A stretch of 64,000 bases of DNA from Chimonanthus salicifolius (GCA_013350335.1 CM023540.1:20403828-20467827); one strand, 5' to 3'. Shown: positions 37,267 to 49,215, numbered from the stretch's first letter. A program made the numbers and translations. Notes: generated by a model from the letters alone, not told the origin.

Positions 37267-37490
37267 CCAGGGGTGTTGGCTTGACGGTCAAGGTACTGGC
37301 CTCAGGAAGCTAGGTCTTGGAGTCATTTCCAGACCAGCCCCTCTGGGATACTCTCTGTGAGATATGTATAGAGTAAGGTCCCACTGTTTTAATCCAGTAT
37401 ACGTGTGTAGAAATGCGTTAATATGTTCTAAATGAATGATTGGATAAGACACCTGATCACTTTCGATCATTAAAAAAACTCACCCTAGTT
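37267..37490 (+). mobile_element. Possible tRNA-like SINE
   Basis: The head reads tggcttgacggtcaagg (A-box-like) and, about 35 bases on, aggtcttggagtc (weak B-box-like). An A-run (attaaaaaaact) follows near 37470. No convincing target duplication was found, so the call is tentative. Confidence 0.42.
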
Positions 37491-37581
37491 TAGGTTTTTA
37501 GATGAAATCAATCTCCTCCATTGCAGTAGATTATTCTTGAAAGTACAAACACTGGATATATGGATCTTTTTGCTTTGTAGC

Positions 37582-37746
37582 CAGGGCTAGCCCTGGGCAT
37601 AGGTGGCGTAGGCTGCCGTCTAGGGCCTCCAGACAAAAAGGTCTCCCATACACTTAAACTCCTTAATATACAGGTCACAAAGGACCCTTGAAATCTCACT
37701 CTGCCTAGGGCCTCTAAGATTTTAGGGGATCTCAGGGCCGGCTCTG
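37582..37746. mobile_element. Miniature hAT element, 165 bp, perfect 8-bp target duplication
   Basis: The ends are cagggctagccctgggc and gatctcagggccggctctg, an imperfect inverted repeat. A perfect octamer tttgtagc flanks it at 37574-37581 and 37747-37754. CAGGGC ends with an 8-bp duplication fit hAT; the family differs from the CAGGGGTCAAA elements. Confidence 0.9.
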
Positions 37747-37849
37747 TTTGTAGCGCTATTTATTTAAGCATTTATGGCACCATTTTCAAACATCATATCA
37801 ATTATCATTTCACATTTAATTAGCCATGTTGTTCTTCACATCTCAAGTG

Positions 37850-38330
37850 ACGACTCACGTGGGGTGCACTTGGCGAAAAATGTGTTGGGACATAGATAGA
37901 ATTTACTCAGACAGGGTCCTCCAGATTACCAAAGGCAATAGAGAATTGACCATTCTCACAGGCAGTCCGAAAATATTCATCAGTAGTCGGTCCAATAGGC
38001 AGAGAAATATCAAAGACTAGATTCCAGATAGTCGAGATTGCAGGTGAAAATGGTTCAGGAAGAGCCCAAAGGCCATTGTTGATGAACTCACAAACCTTTA
38101 CATCTTTGCCAAAGCCCAAAGCATGAATCGGTCACCCCCCAAAGTGTTCAAACAAAATGAAACCCGGCCTAATCCATGGGTCGAACCGAGCTTGTGCTCT
38201 CAAAGTTGCCGATCACCGAAACAACATGTTTTAACAAGATCACGAACCGAGAGAATCGATCTCCATGCCCAAGAACAGTCTTGTTTCAACTTGACCCGCC
38301 AGATGTTTGAATTCCTTAGATATTTTTGCT
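37850..38330 (-). pseudogene. LINE ORF2 fragment (region between reverse transcriptase and zf-RVT)
   Basis: Minus-strand frames give QDCSWAWRSILSVRDLVKTC, then (shifted) FCLNTLGGDRFMLWALAK, then VCEFINNGLWALPEPFSPAI and IWNLVFDISLPIGPTTDEY ... NGQFSIAFGNL. These are successive pieces of the C-terminal part of plant L1-type ORF2 proteins. Frameshifts separate them, and the upstream reverse transcriptase and endonuclease are absent. Confidence 0.75.
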
Positions 38331-38349
38331 TGATCCAATTGGTTCAGAT

Positions 38350-38541
38350 ATTGTCAGGTATTTTCAAGGTTAAAGCCCAAGTTCACCCATTTGAGAAAGT
38401 ACTAAGCCTAAGCCTACCCATTTGATATTTTTAAAAATTCAATAGTTCAAATCGAAAGTGGACATGATAAGCTACAAGTAGATCAAATTTGAGTTCAAAA
38501 CTCAATTTTTTTTTATTATCAAATTTGGTTAACTTGTAACT
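38350..38541 (+). repeat. Repeat R2, copy 5 (left piece)
   Basis: Reads ggtattttcaaggttaaagc, then agcctacccatttgatattt, then caaatttggttaacttgtaa, as in other R2 copies. It is interrupted by a LINE tail at 38542. Confidence 0.75.
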
Positions 38542-39118
38542 CACGTGGGACATTCCCTTTACCATCCCTGCCAATCCGAAACCTCTAGACCCTCCCCCTA
38601 ACCTGTCGGGTGGCTGCGTTCTTATGCATAGATTTCAGGCCATCGTTGGCCCCATTCTGGGCATCATTTATAATTGCAGAGATACTGGGACTGACTCAGC
38701 TTTGGGAGGATATGGTCTCCCTCTTGATCGGCCCCGCTATTAAAAATTGGTCCCTTCATGGCCATGTTTGTGCCATCAGGGCCTTTCTATGTAATTTCGG
38801 CCCTGATCGCCCAAAGATAGCTCTTATTGGGGACACTGATATTTCGGAACTTGTTAGCTTTCACTGCACTGGCAATTCTGGGATCTTCTCTTAGGCCCCT
38901 TTCTAGTTTGTTGTGTGGTCATTTTTTGTGATATTTGATTTGGCCTCTCGTGGGCCTTTTCTCTTTGATGCTAGGGACTATGATCCTTTATTCTTTTTGC
39001 CGTCATCGGCAGATGCTTTTGGCCTTGCCCGGGCTGTGGGCTTTTTTGTATATTAGTCCTTTGAACTCTTCTTTTGAATAACATACTAACCCAACATTCA
39101 AAAAAAAAAAAAAAAAAA
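38542..39118 (+). mobile_element. 5'-truncated LINE 3' end with poly-A
   Basis: A plus-strand frame (38610-38894) encodes GLTQLWEDMVSLLIGPAIKN and WSLHGHVCAIRAFLCNFGPD, resembling the last part of LINE ORF2, followed by a 3'UTR related to 35590-35795 and an 18-base A-run. Flanks read cttgtaactca and actcatgatgtc; other R2 copies read cttgtaactcatgatgtc without the insert, so a short duplication (about actca) is present. Confidence 0.78.
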
Positions 39119-39364
39119 CTCATGATGTCTACTTTCAATTTTAACAACCAGTTTTCTAATTAATTTCAATTTATTTTTAAAAAAAGGATAATAAATTGGA
39201 GTTGTTCCTCAGCCTAAACCCAACCTGAAACCCGTTAAAACCTATTGTAAATGAATGAGTTCGAACACGTATACCAGTTCATTGGGCTGGGTTCAAGCTA
39301 AATTATTGTGCCCATTTATGTAAACATTGGGCTGTCTTTTGGAAAAAACTCATGAAATTGGTGT
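39119..39364 (+). repeat. Repeat R2, copy 5 (right piece)
   Basis: Continues with catgatgtctactttcaatt, cctcagcctaaacccaacctg-type words and accagttcattgggctggg, then jumps to R1 copy F near 39365. Confidence 0.72.
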
Positions 39365-39815
39365 CCCATAACCCTAGTCCTGGCATTCCCTAATCCCAAT
39401 CCATTTGGCCCAAAAATGGGGTTCGGGTCAAGTGGATTAAAATTTGGTCTTTACCCGAATTGCACCATTTATTTGTTACTATTTGTTTCACAATACATAA
39501 CATATTTTTTATGCTTCTATCTATTGCATTTGGTTGGTTCATGTCATCTACTGACTCAAAGCAATGAAACAAGTGCTATAAATGATCAATTACATAAACT
39601 CAGTAGCACAACTCAATGGCAACGGTTAACTTACTGCCAACATATAACTGTGGATAAACTTGATTACCAACTGTTCCATTGGGAAGTTGGATACGGCTCC
39701 ATTGGGAAGTTGGATAACTGTGGGTAACGACTGTAACGTCTATTTAAGAAAGGGAGTCGACAAGTCCCCAACCATATAGCCTTAAAAGAACATCTATAAA
39801 TGAAAGGGCAGATTA
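39365..39815 (+). repeat. Repeat R1, copy F (partial)
   Basis: Keeps the left part of R1 and tatttaag at 39741-39748 but ends just after cctataaatgaaagggcaga-type sequence (near 39800), before the gagaagtccc segment. A 35-base internal duplication of ccattgggaagttggata occurs near 39673-39720. Confidence 0.8.
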
Positions 39816-40512
39816 AATGAGTAAAGATGTTTGAATCAGACTTATTTCTTAGAATTGGTATATCGATAATCCCTAATTAATTTAATGGGATTAATAGACT
39901 CTATAGAATGATCTGTTTCTTTTGCTTTAGTAAACAACCTCATTATAAAATAAAAATTGAAAGTCTCAATGCACAAGATCAATGGACAGGAAAAATTTGA
40001 ACACTATTTGACCAAATGAGCCACGTGATTATAGATAATTAAAACTTAATAAAAAATAGTCTCTGTCACCAATCAATGATGATTGGGTGAAGAGTTTCTC
40101 TTGAATTATATTATCAATGAAATCTCCCAATTCATCCTATCCAACTACACTGGTTCAACCCATCATAAATCATCAATCTAACCTCTTTAGAGCTACTCAC
40201 TTTAGAAAAGGAAAAAAAAAAAACACAAACAAACTGAGTGCAAACAGGGAAATTAGGAAGTTGGAAATTCATGGATTGTTTAAGTCACAGGGGCTGGGGC
40301 CCATTTAAATGGGGCCATGAAATTATTATTTGAAGAGAGGAAGCCTAGAGGATTCGAGATCCTAGTTAACCGAACTTAGTGAGCAATTTTGTGAGGCCTA
40401 GTTTACACCCATACTGCCCTACATACATAATTACCACAATACCACAAATGTCTCTAATACCATAGACAAGACAAAAAATGATGAAGCGATGATAGCTCGT
40501 TTCATATATTTA
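39815..40512 (+). repeat. Repeat R3, copy 3
   Basis: Same order as copy 1: cgataatccctaattaattt, agtaaacaacctcattata, gagctactcactttagaaaa (40189) and cgaacttagtgagcaatttt (40371). Confidence 0.78.
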
Positions 40513-40680
40513 TTTAACGAAGGTATGAGTTTATTATCATTCAATGAAAAATCTCCAAAAACTGAAAGAAATAAATATAAGCCCGGGTCAAGTGACATAC
40601 CAAAAGGCTGAAGAAACACCCTAGTCAAGCCAGGCCAGAACTAAGATATCAAAAATAAGGCCCACAATCCAGGCCAAATG
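40513..40680 (-). mobile_element. 5'-truncated LINE 3' end (block-duplicated copy)
   Basis: Copy of the 21.3-kb tail with the same flanks: aggtatgagtttattatc, then actgaaagaaataaatataa on the plus strand. Confidence 0.65.
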
Positions 40681-40759
40681 ATAATTATTTTGCACATAAT
40701 GTACTACCTTAAAATATTGTATTTTTTTCATTTTATTCTAATATAGATAACAAAAAATT

Positions 40760-42270
40760 CTCTAATCCCAATCTATTTGGCCCAAAAACGGGGTTCGGGT
40801 CAAGTGGATTAAATTTTGTTCTTCACCCAAATTGCACCATTTATTTGTGATTATTTTTTTTTCAAAATACTTAATATATTTTTTTATGCTTCTAACTGTT
40901 GTATTTGGTCGGTTCATGTCAACTACCAACTCAAAGCAGTTAAACAAGTGTTGTAAATGATCTGTAAATGGATTACATTAACTCAATAACACAACTCACT
41001 GCCAACATATAAATGTGGATAAACTTGATTGCCAACTGTTCCATTGGGAAGTTGGATAAGTGTGGGCAACGGACTATACCTTCTATTTAAGAAGGGGAGT
41101 CATCTTTTAGTTATAATTTGGGATCAGTAAATGATAAGTCCTCAACCATATAGCCTTTTAAAACATCTATAAATCAAAGGGCAGACTAGATTCCATGACC
41201 ACTTAATTCTCAATTCTCAACGTGAGAAGTCCCTTCTTCTGAAGAGGAGGATGAGGATGAGAGGTGGGCTCTACCAACCACTCTCCCTTCCTCTCTTCTT
41301 CTTCAGATGAAGTCTCTTCTCTGGGATGGCAAGGGTTGTCAACTCTCTCAGCAGCCAACCACCCCATGAATAGTGCACATGTAATCTCATCCATGCTTTA
41401 ATCGAAGCACGAGATTGCAAGTGCACTAGTCATGGCCTGATTGGGTGTCTTCACGTACAGCAACCTTTCTCTCTCTTCCGGCCGAAACAGGAATCAGAAT
41501 CATCCCAATAAATTTTTACAGTTCTTTTTGTTTCAGAAGAACTGTAATTCTGCCTCCCGAGTCTTCGGCCAGGGCAGAATTACAGTTCTTTTTGTTTCAG
41601 AGAAGACGAATTCATCCACGTCGACGTACATGATCTAAGTGCAGGAGGTTTTGAAGGTGGTGGCGCTGTCGGATAATTCTGCCTCCCGAGTCTTCGGCCA
41701 AGGCCAGCTCATCCTCATCACGTGATACCCAACCTTCCGAAAAATGGCCCACCACAGATGCCACGTCATCCTCGCTGCCGTTGTCGTACAGGATGAAACG
41801 GTCAACGCCAATCTGGGCTTGGTATATCACCCATTCATTCCTTCAGGATGCCGTGCACGCCCACAATAGCGACCTTCCCTGGGGCTCCACTAACGTGCGC
41901 GTCTTGGGCTCGTAGGCCGCCACTGAAGGCAAGACCCACTTCCACCTGCTTGAGTTCCCCATCTCGAGCGAGATCCATGAACCTCCGGGGACCGGACCGT
42001 CGTGGTGGGAGCAGCGGAAGACTTCCTGGGCGGAGCTGGTGACGGCCGTCTTAACGCCGTCTGCAAAGACAGTGGAGGTCGGATTCATTGCTGTTGACGC
42101 CTTATCGGTCTCCCTCGAGATCGATTAGTAAACGAAGAAGTTCCACCGCAACATCTCAACCCTGCAACTCTCGTCGGTCTCTGGTGGAATTTGTCCGGTA
42201 TCTGATGGGTGGGTCACAACGGGGGTGAAGAATGGCCGGAGGCCTCGGACAGTGAAGGGCATTCTGCACT
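40760..42270 (+). repeat. Repeat R1, copy G (with GT92 cargo)
   Basis: Complete R1 left half (tatttaag 41084-41091, gagaagtcccttcttct near 41223), then the GT92 cargo from about 41530. The R1 right half after the cargo is missing; R2 copy 6 follows at about 42270. Confidence 0.82.
41535..42215 (-). pseudogene. GT92 glycosyltransferase fragment (in R1 copy G)
   Basis: The longest of the three cargo copies. Minus-strand frames give CVF-like VFADGVKTAVTSSAQEVF, GGSWISLEMGNSS, SVAAYEPKTRTLVEP, SLLWACT, then LKE followed by a 4-base duplication, VIYQAQIGVDRFILYDNG, SEDDVASVVGHF, WPWPKTREAELSDSATTFKT and MYVDVDEFVFSE. The same TAG replaces the Trp before IMYVDVD (41635-41637) as in copy D, so D and G descend from one already broken insert. 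The N-terminal part has a deletion relative to copy B. Confidence 0.87.
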
Positions 42271-44037
42271 AAAATATTCTTGGTGATATTTTAAAAATAT
42301 TAAAGATATTTATCGACCGATGAAATTATTTAATAACTTTCTTGATATAGGGATTCACATCAATCAAATGTGAATGGTTGAGTTACATTTTGGAAGCATG
42401 TCATATTTTTAGTAATTTATTGTTTTAAATAATAATGTATTATTTCATTATGATGTCATACTAATACAGGGTATTCATGCCTGAGTTACGCTCTATGACA
42501 TAATAATTTATAAGAAAATCAAATTTGAATTCAAAACTCAATTTACAACTGATTGTCAAATTTGGTCCAGTTGTAACCTACTTACAAATCAATGCATTTC
42601 AATTCTTAAGACAGTTTGTTGTCTATGAACTACTATATTTTTTGTTTATTTTATTTTCTCTTACTCTATTTCCTTAAAAATGTCAATTTTCTTTATTTGT
42701 TATTATAGTATCATAGTTCAAATATGATTTTTAATTTGTCAATTTTTTAGTAATTTATTATTATAAATAAGAATGTATTACGTCATCATGATGTGATACT
42801 AATACAGGAGAATTCATAGCAGGGTTATGCTCCATGGCAACCCGAACCCGTTATATAGAAAAGCCAGAGCCCACCTGTAGTTCGTCGGATATTTTAAGTA
42901 CTGAGCATAAGTTTAATTTGTCGTATTTTTAGTAATTTATTGAAATAAATAATAATGCATTATATCATTAAGAAGTCATACTAATACAGGGGTATTCATG
43001 GCTGGGTTATGCTCTATGGTAACCCAAACCCGTTATATAGAAAAGCCAGAGCCCACTTGTAGCTCGTTGGATATTTCCAAGGTTAAAGTCCAAGTCCACC
43101 GACTTGAAAAAGTACTAAGCTTAAACTTAACCATTTGATATTTTTAAAAATTTAATATTTCGGTTCGAAAGTAGACATATTAAGTTACAAGTAAATTAAA
43201 TTTGAGTTCAAAACTCAATTTCCAACCAATTATTAAATTTGGTCCACTTGTTAACTCATGATGTCTATTTGCAATTTGAACAACCAGTTTTCTTATTAAT
43301 CTTGAAATATTGTTTTTAAAAAAAATATAATGAACTAGGGGGTTTCCTCAACCTAAACCCAACCTGAAGCCCGTCCAAACCTATTGTAGATGAATGGGTT
43401 CAAACACATATACCAGTTCATTGGACCGGGCTCAGGCTAAATTTGTGTGCCCATTTGCGTAAATATTGGGCTCAGTCTTTTGGAAAGAGCTCATGAAAGT
43501 TTGTCGGGCTTTCCAGTCCATTTACCAATTATGTTTGTATTATGTACACCTAGACCATTTCCCTTTTTAAAAATATTATCATAAAACTAATTGGGAAACT
43601 AACATTTACTTTGAAAGTAGACATGAAGAGCTACAATTGGATCAAATCTGAGCCTAAAACTAAATTTAGTCACTTAATTTTAGTGATCAAAGTTATCGAA
43701 CATCCATAAAAATACCAAGACAGGTGGTGGGTTTGACCAATAAAATCAAGTGGTTATAAACGAGTTTCGAGCTCAAATTTGTCTCACTAGTAGCTCATTA
43801 TGTATATTTTCAATATGAACAGATGGATTTTTCATGGCTTTAAACAGACGAGCTCAGACATAGTTTTTTTTTCATATAGATGGACTTGGGCTTTAGCCTT
43901 GCAAAGCCTGACTGGTTTCAAGCGGACTTAAACAATTATATGTTAAGACATGTTCGAGCTGCCATAAAGCATAGATTAGTTCAAACCCAATCCATGAACA
44001 CCCCTAAATGGACAAGGTATACATATACAAATATATA
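42270..44037 (+). repeat. Repeat R2, copy 6 (left part), with local triplication
   Basis: R2 signposts as in copy 4, but the segment around gtcatactaatacaggg / ttcatg occurs three times (near 42450, 42795 and 42970) where other copies have one, indicating local tandem duplication. It has an uninserted site for the 24.8-kb hAT element near 43705. Confidence 0.8.
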
Positions 44038-44228
44038 TTCCCTCCGTCCCATTTTAGCTGTCTGATTTCAAACATTTATATTTTTTAAGGAACTCTCTAT
44101 ATAAGGCTAGCACTCCATGTAATCTCATCCATTTTCAACACACTTTATGATACTCTAATATAAATGAGACAATTATTTTGGAACAATCTCAAAATCCATA
44201 TCAGACAACAAAATTGGAATAGAGGGAG
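44038..44228. mobile_element. Stowaway-like MITE, 191 bp (block-duplicated copy)
   Basis: The ends are ttccctccgtcccatttt and tggaatagagggag, flanked by TA. Same site and length as 35058-35248, so it was copied with the block. Confidence 0.9.
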
Positions 44229-45110
44229 TAACTAAGCGAGCTAAACTGCCCTCACTTACTTTTTGTAAAAGCCTAAGCCAGCCTGTCTAAAACATTGTCA
44301 TCAGGCAATAAAAAAGAATGTTGCATATTAAGGTTTTTTCTTAACTAAATATTTATTTAAGAGAACTTTTCTCGTTTACTCCTATAAAAGGGAAAAATAA
44401 AAGAGTGATTACCTACAACGTGCAAGAAGCCCTTTCAATTAAATATGTTTGACCAGGTGATAATTGGTTCACCATTAGTCAAGTAATTAATATTTTATGT
44501 TTTTTGAAATTAATTTATACTCTTAAGTCTTAAGAATACCAATAATTATTGTATAGCTCTCTCAAGCCTCTTTCTAGTCTATCTTTTGGGTCAGATCTTG
44601 TGTCTGTTGGTTTGACCGCTATTTTTTATTCAAAGGACTATGGTCCTTTATTCTTTGGGCCGCACATGACGGCTACTTTTGGCCTAGCCTGAGCTATGGA
44701 TTTATTTGTATTTTTCTCCTTCGAACTTTCTTTTGAATAATATACTAATCCAGCAAAAAAAAAAAAAAACTTTCTACAAGTATAATATATTAATTCATCT
44801 TTTGCCAAGTCATTTTTACGAAGGCCTAAGAAAGTGTTTACCTTTCCCAAATATAAAGTAACATAGAGATTTTTTTATATATATAATGAATGAGTGAGTT
44901 CTATTATATTAAATGTAGATTTATAAATATTTTTAAAAACTAAATAAAAATATTAACAAAAATTAAAGATTATTTTGGTATATTGAATGAGTGATATCTT
45001 TTTCATTGTGAGTGGCCTGCTAAATGAGGTGATAATAAATTCATTAAAAAGGTTTATTTTTAATTAGCTAGTTTATTTCTAAATTGGAAAGACCATAAGT
45101 TTTACTAAAC
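44229..45110 (+). repeat. Repeat R2, copy 6 (right part) with LINE tail
   Basis: Includes atgtttgaccaggtgataat (44446), a LINE tail (44565-44770) ending in an A-run, and gaggtgataataaattca (45027), in the same order as 35249-36070. Confidence 0.78.
44565..44770 (+). mobile_element. 5'-truncated LINE 3' end (block-duplicated copy)
   Basis: Begins cctctttctagtctatctt and ends atactaatccagcaaaaaaa. Equivalent to 35590-35795 and shares its flanks. Confidence 0.7.
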
Positions 45111-45124
45111 GGTGCTAAGACTCA

Positions 45125-45635
45125 GAGAAATTGATTACCAACGGTTTCATTGCCAACGGTTCCATTGGGAAGTTGGATAACTGTGGGAAACCGACTGTAA
45201 CGTCTATTTAAGAAAGGGAGTCCACAAGTCCTCAACCATATAGCCTTATTTTTCAATTCTTAACGTGAGAAGTCCCTTCTTCTGAAGGTGAAGGCGAGGA
45301 ACTGAGGTGGGTTCTACCACTCTCAATTCCTCTCTTCTCCTTCAGATGAAGTCTCTTCTCTTCGACGGCAAGGGTTGTCATCTCTCTCAGCAGCCAACCA
45401 CCCCATGAATAGTGCACATGTAATCTCATTCATGATTTAATCAAAGCATGAGATTACAAGTGCACTAGCCATGGCCTGATTGGGTGTCTTCACGTACAGC
45501 AGCCTTTATCTCTCTTCCAAAGGTCCGTACTGCCGAAGCTGGAACCAGAATCACACCAAACCCAGGAGTAATTTCCTGCGATGGTTGATCCACTTCCTCC
45601 CCATCTTCAATTCCTCTGCACAAAATGTTGGAAAA

Positions 45636-45678
<43 letters not shown>

Positions 45679-46262
45679 TTGTCGTGGCAACGGTGGCGGA
45701 CGAGACGGCGAATCGTTAATATAAGTATATTTCAATCCTAATTGGTACTAATTGATAAAATAATCAGTAAACAGATCGGTAATTGTCTTGACTCGGTGGT
45801 CATTTTACTTCCACTCAGCAGTTAGATTTGAATTTGGATTTAGTTCGATAAGATGAATAACTTCCATCGGTTAGACAGCCACTTCAATCTACCGTTCGTT
45901 CCTGGGACAGCCATGAGTTAGTTTTCAAAGTGGGCCGAATTGATTTAATTAAGTTTAAAAAAAATAAAAGAAAAAGGAAATTAAAAGCCGAGACAAAATT
46001 GTTGGATCGGAAAATTTGTAACAATCCCCTCAAATATAATAGAAAGTTTTCCTACAATTGGACACGAGGAAGTTTTCCTTATTCAAAGAGTTCTATCAAG
46101 TTAGAAAAAAAAAAAAATTCAATAGTCTTACATTATTTTTAATCTTCTCATTTTAAGTGATTCAGTGTTATTGGAGTAGATCAATCCTGAGTCCCACTGG
46201 GTCATTGAGAAAGTGGGGGATCATAAAATAACAAACATTTTAATATAATGCATTAAAATATT
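45125..46262 (+). repeat. Repeat R1, copy H
   Basis: Starts within R1 (ttgattaccaacggtttcat), has tatttaag at 45204-45211, no GT92 cargo, and runs to the same right end as copy A (ggatcataaaataacaaaca, then aatataatgcattaaa). About 380 bases of the interior, including the cargo site, are deleted near 45545. Confidence 0.82.
45637..45674. repeat. CT microsatellite in R1 copy H
   Basis: A run of about 18 ct units at the place where other R1 copies have only five to seven. Confidence 0.92.
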
Positions 46263-46273
46263 TTTTTCATTTT

Positions 46274-46460
46274 ATATATATATATATATATATATATGAA
46301 GGTACAAGTTTATTGTCATTCAATGAAAAAGCTTCAAAAATTGAAAGAAATAAATACAAGCCCAAGGCTAGGAGACATACGAAAAGGCCAAAGAAATACT
46401 CTAATAAGCCCAGGTTAGAACTAAGATACCAAAAATCAAACCCACCGTCCGGGCCAAATG
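46274..46460 (-). mobile_element. (TA)n run and 5'-truncated LINE 3' end
   Basis: A (ta)n tract (46274-46297) precedes aggtacaagtttattgtc and gaaagaaataaatacaagcc, the same LINE tail family as 21288-21462, read on the minus strand. The right flank gataaatattttgcacattt is shared. Confidence 0.65.
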
Positions 46461-47226
46461 ATAAATATTTTGCACATTTGTGTACTACCTTAAAATATTG
46501 TATTTTTTTCATCTTATTCTAATATAGATAACAAAAGATTCTCTATTAATAATTTTAGAAAAAAAAAAAAGTTAGATGAGCCTTATCTACTCATAAATTG
46601 TGTGCATTTCATATTCGTACAATATTCTAATAGAAAGAGTCTTTTAAACTATGCAATCAAATGACCCATTCCACCAATTGACATTATTAGAACACTAACA
46701 AGTTAGTCTCACTCAATTCATTTATTATTTTAGATACTTGGGACATTATTTTTTACGCTCATTTTGTTATAGGGTCATTCCAATCAAGGATTATTTTACC
46801 ATAAATTCGATTTCTATCAAAGTTGAACTTGTCCATTTACTACATCGCATTAAGCCCAAACCCTAAAGTTGTTCATTATTTATGACAAAGTAATTTACAA
46901 TCTTAGATGTGGTTATGAACCTGGTGTGCCCATAACCCAAGTCCAGACATTCTCTAATCCCAATCCATTTGGCCCAAAAATGGGGTTCGGATCAAGTGGA
47001 TTAAAATTTGTTCTTCACCCAGATTGCACCATTTATTTGTGACTTTTTTTTTTTTTTAACAATACGTAACATATTTTTTTATGCTTCAAGCTGTTGCATT
47101 TGGTCGGTTCATCTCAACTACCGACTCAAAGCAGTTAAACAAGTGCTGTAAATGATCTGTAAATGGATTACATTAGCTCAGTAACACAATTCACTGCAGA
47201 TAGATAATTGTGGTTAAACTTGATTA
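46461..47226 (+). repeat. Repeat R1, copy I (left part only)
   Basis: Has the left R1 words (tttattattttagatacttg, cccataacccaagtccag, agcagttaaacaagtgctg) and stops just before the TATA-like segment, near 47226. Confidence 0.75.
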
Positions 47227-48260
47227 AATTCCAAAGTCGTTCAATGATTTTTTAAAAAAAAAATTAGATACCATAACTGAAACCTTCCAAATTTATATGA
47301 GATCTTAAATTAAAAATTTCCTAAGTTTAGAGGCTGTCCAAAATCAGATGTTATCTAAAAATAGCAATTTCTAAAGTACGACAATTTTGAAACTTTCCTT
47401 AGACAGAAATTCCAAAATTAAAATTTCCCAAATTTAGATCTATTTTCTAAAAATAGAATGTGACTAAATTAAATTAAAATTCTAAGATAAGAAAATTCTG
47501 AAAAGAGAAACTTGCTAATTTTGAAAATTTCTAAAAATAGAAGTTTCCAAAAATAAAAAGTTTCTAAATTTAGCAGTAATTCCAAATGTAGATAAGCTCC
47601 TGATTTTTATTATTTTTAGAAACTTCTAAATAAGGTAACCTTCTAAAATTAGAGTTTCTAAGAAAAATAGAAAATTCTAATTTTAAAGAGTTGTCAAATT
47701 AGAAGTTTCTAAAATTAACATTATTTCCAAAAATAAATAATTCAATAGTGATTTTTTTAAGTTCTCCAGCAACGGTGCCAAAAACTTGTTGTGCAAATTT
47801 TAAATTTATAACTCGCAAGCGCACGAACCATTAGATAGTATAGCGATTGAGTGCGAGGTCGATTCCATCATAACTTAGGAAAATATATCCGTTAAAATAC
47901 ACCATTGAATTACGTATTTTAAGAACTTTAGGAAATACGAAATTATTTCTCTAATCATGAACTTTAGTTTTAATTTAGAAATATTCTAAACTTAAATATA
48001 GAATCCAACAATTTAACTAATTTTAATTAAAATAGTCGATTTAATCTAAAAAATTTAAATAATCTCAATTTAACTTAGAGCACAAAATTAACATGCAATT
48101 ACTTAATTACCATCCTAGTTCACAATTTTTTAAAGAGTTTGAATTTATAAAGAAAGAAAACAAAAATAAAAATAAAAACAACATATTTACAGTGGAACTG
48201 CATCAAAGAATTATAGAGACTTTATTTTCCATATTTTAAAAATAACATCAAGGCCTCGAA
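47227..48260. other. AT-rich quasi-repeat and unclassified repeat piece
   Basis: From 47230 to 47760 the sequence is a loose mixture of words such as tttctaaaaatagaa and aaattctaaa, probably a decayed short-period satellite. From 47785 to 47905 it matches 29791-29894 in reverse orientation (aaatttataactcgcaagc). No gene is visible. Confidence 0.5.
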
Positions 48261-49215
48261 TACAGAGCTCACGTAAAATTTATAATATTGAGACACATGT
48301 ATTCTTTGTGATATTTTAAAAATATTAAAAGATATTACTAGATGAAATAATTAGACAAGACATTGTCATTAAATTTATCGAAACAATTTACATCTAAACT
48401 AACTTTCATGATATAGGGATTCACATCAATCAAATGTGAATGGTTGAGTTACATTATTTAAATTTTATCAAGATAATATTGTTTCTATAATACTCATACA
48501 AATTAATGTGCGCACGCTTGTTATTAAATTCACATTCTATTAATTTAGACATTAATAAGAAGGTGCGCACATTAAGTATTAAAAGTTCGAACATTAAATC
48601 TTTAATTTTGACTCGAATTCAACACCTAACAATGTGTTTTAAAAGTCAAACCCAACTGTGCATTTTAACCTGGTTAGAGATCTCTAATGCATTCCAATTC
48701 TTAAGAAAGTTTGATTTGTCTATAAACTACTATATTTTTTGTTTATTTTATTTTCTCTTACTCTATTTCATTAAAAATGTCATTTTCATTATTTGTTATT
48801 ACAGTATCATAATTCAATTATGATTTTTAATTTGTCATATTTTTAGTAATTTATTTTTATAAATAAAAATTTATTACGTCATCATGGTGTATACTAATAC
48901 AGGGGCATTCATAGCAGGGTTATGCTCTATGGCAACCCGAACCTGTTATATAGAAAAGCCAGAGCTCACCTATATCTCGTCGGGTATTTTCAAGGTTAAA
49001 GTCCAAGTCCACCCATTTGAAAAAGTATTAAGTCTAAGTTTATCTATTTGATATTTTTTAAAATTCAATAGTTTAGAAAGAATGTAGACATAATAAGCTA
49101 CAAGTAAATCAAATTTGAACTCAAAAATCAATTTCTAGTTAATTATTAAATTTGATCCACTTGCAATTCATGATGTCTACTTGCAATTTTAACTTTGCAA
49201 AGCATGACGGGCTTC
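48260..49215 (+). repeat. Repeat R2, copy 7
   Basis: Signposts are gattcacatcaatcaaatgtg (48419), catactctatttcattaaa-type words, ggggcattcatagcagggtt (48902) and gcaacccgaacctgttatat. Ends near the tttgcaaagcatgacgggct segment. Confidence 0.78.
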
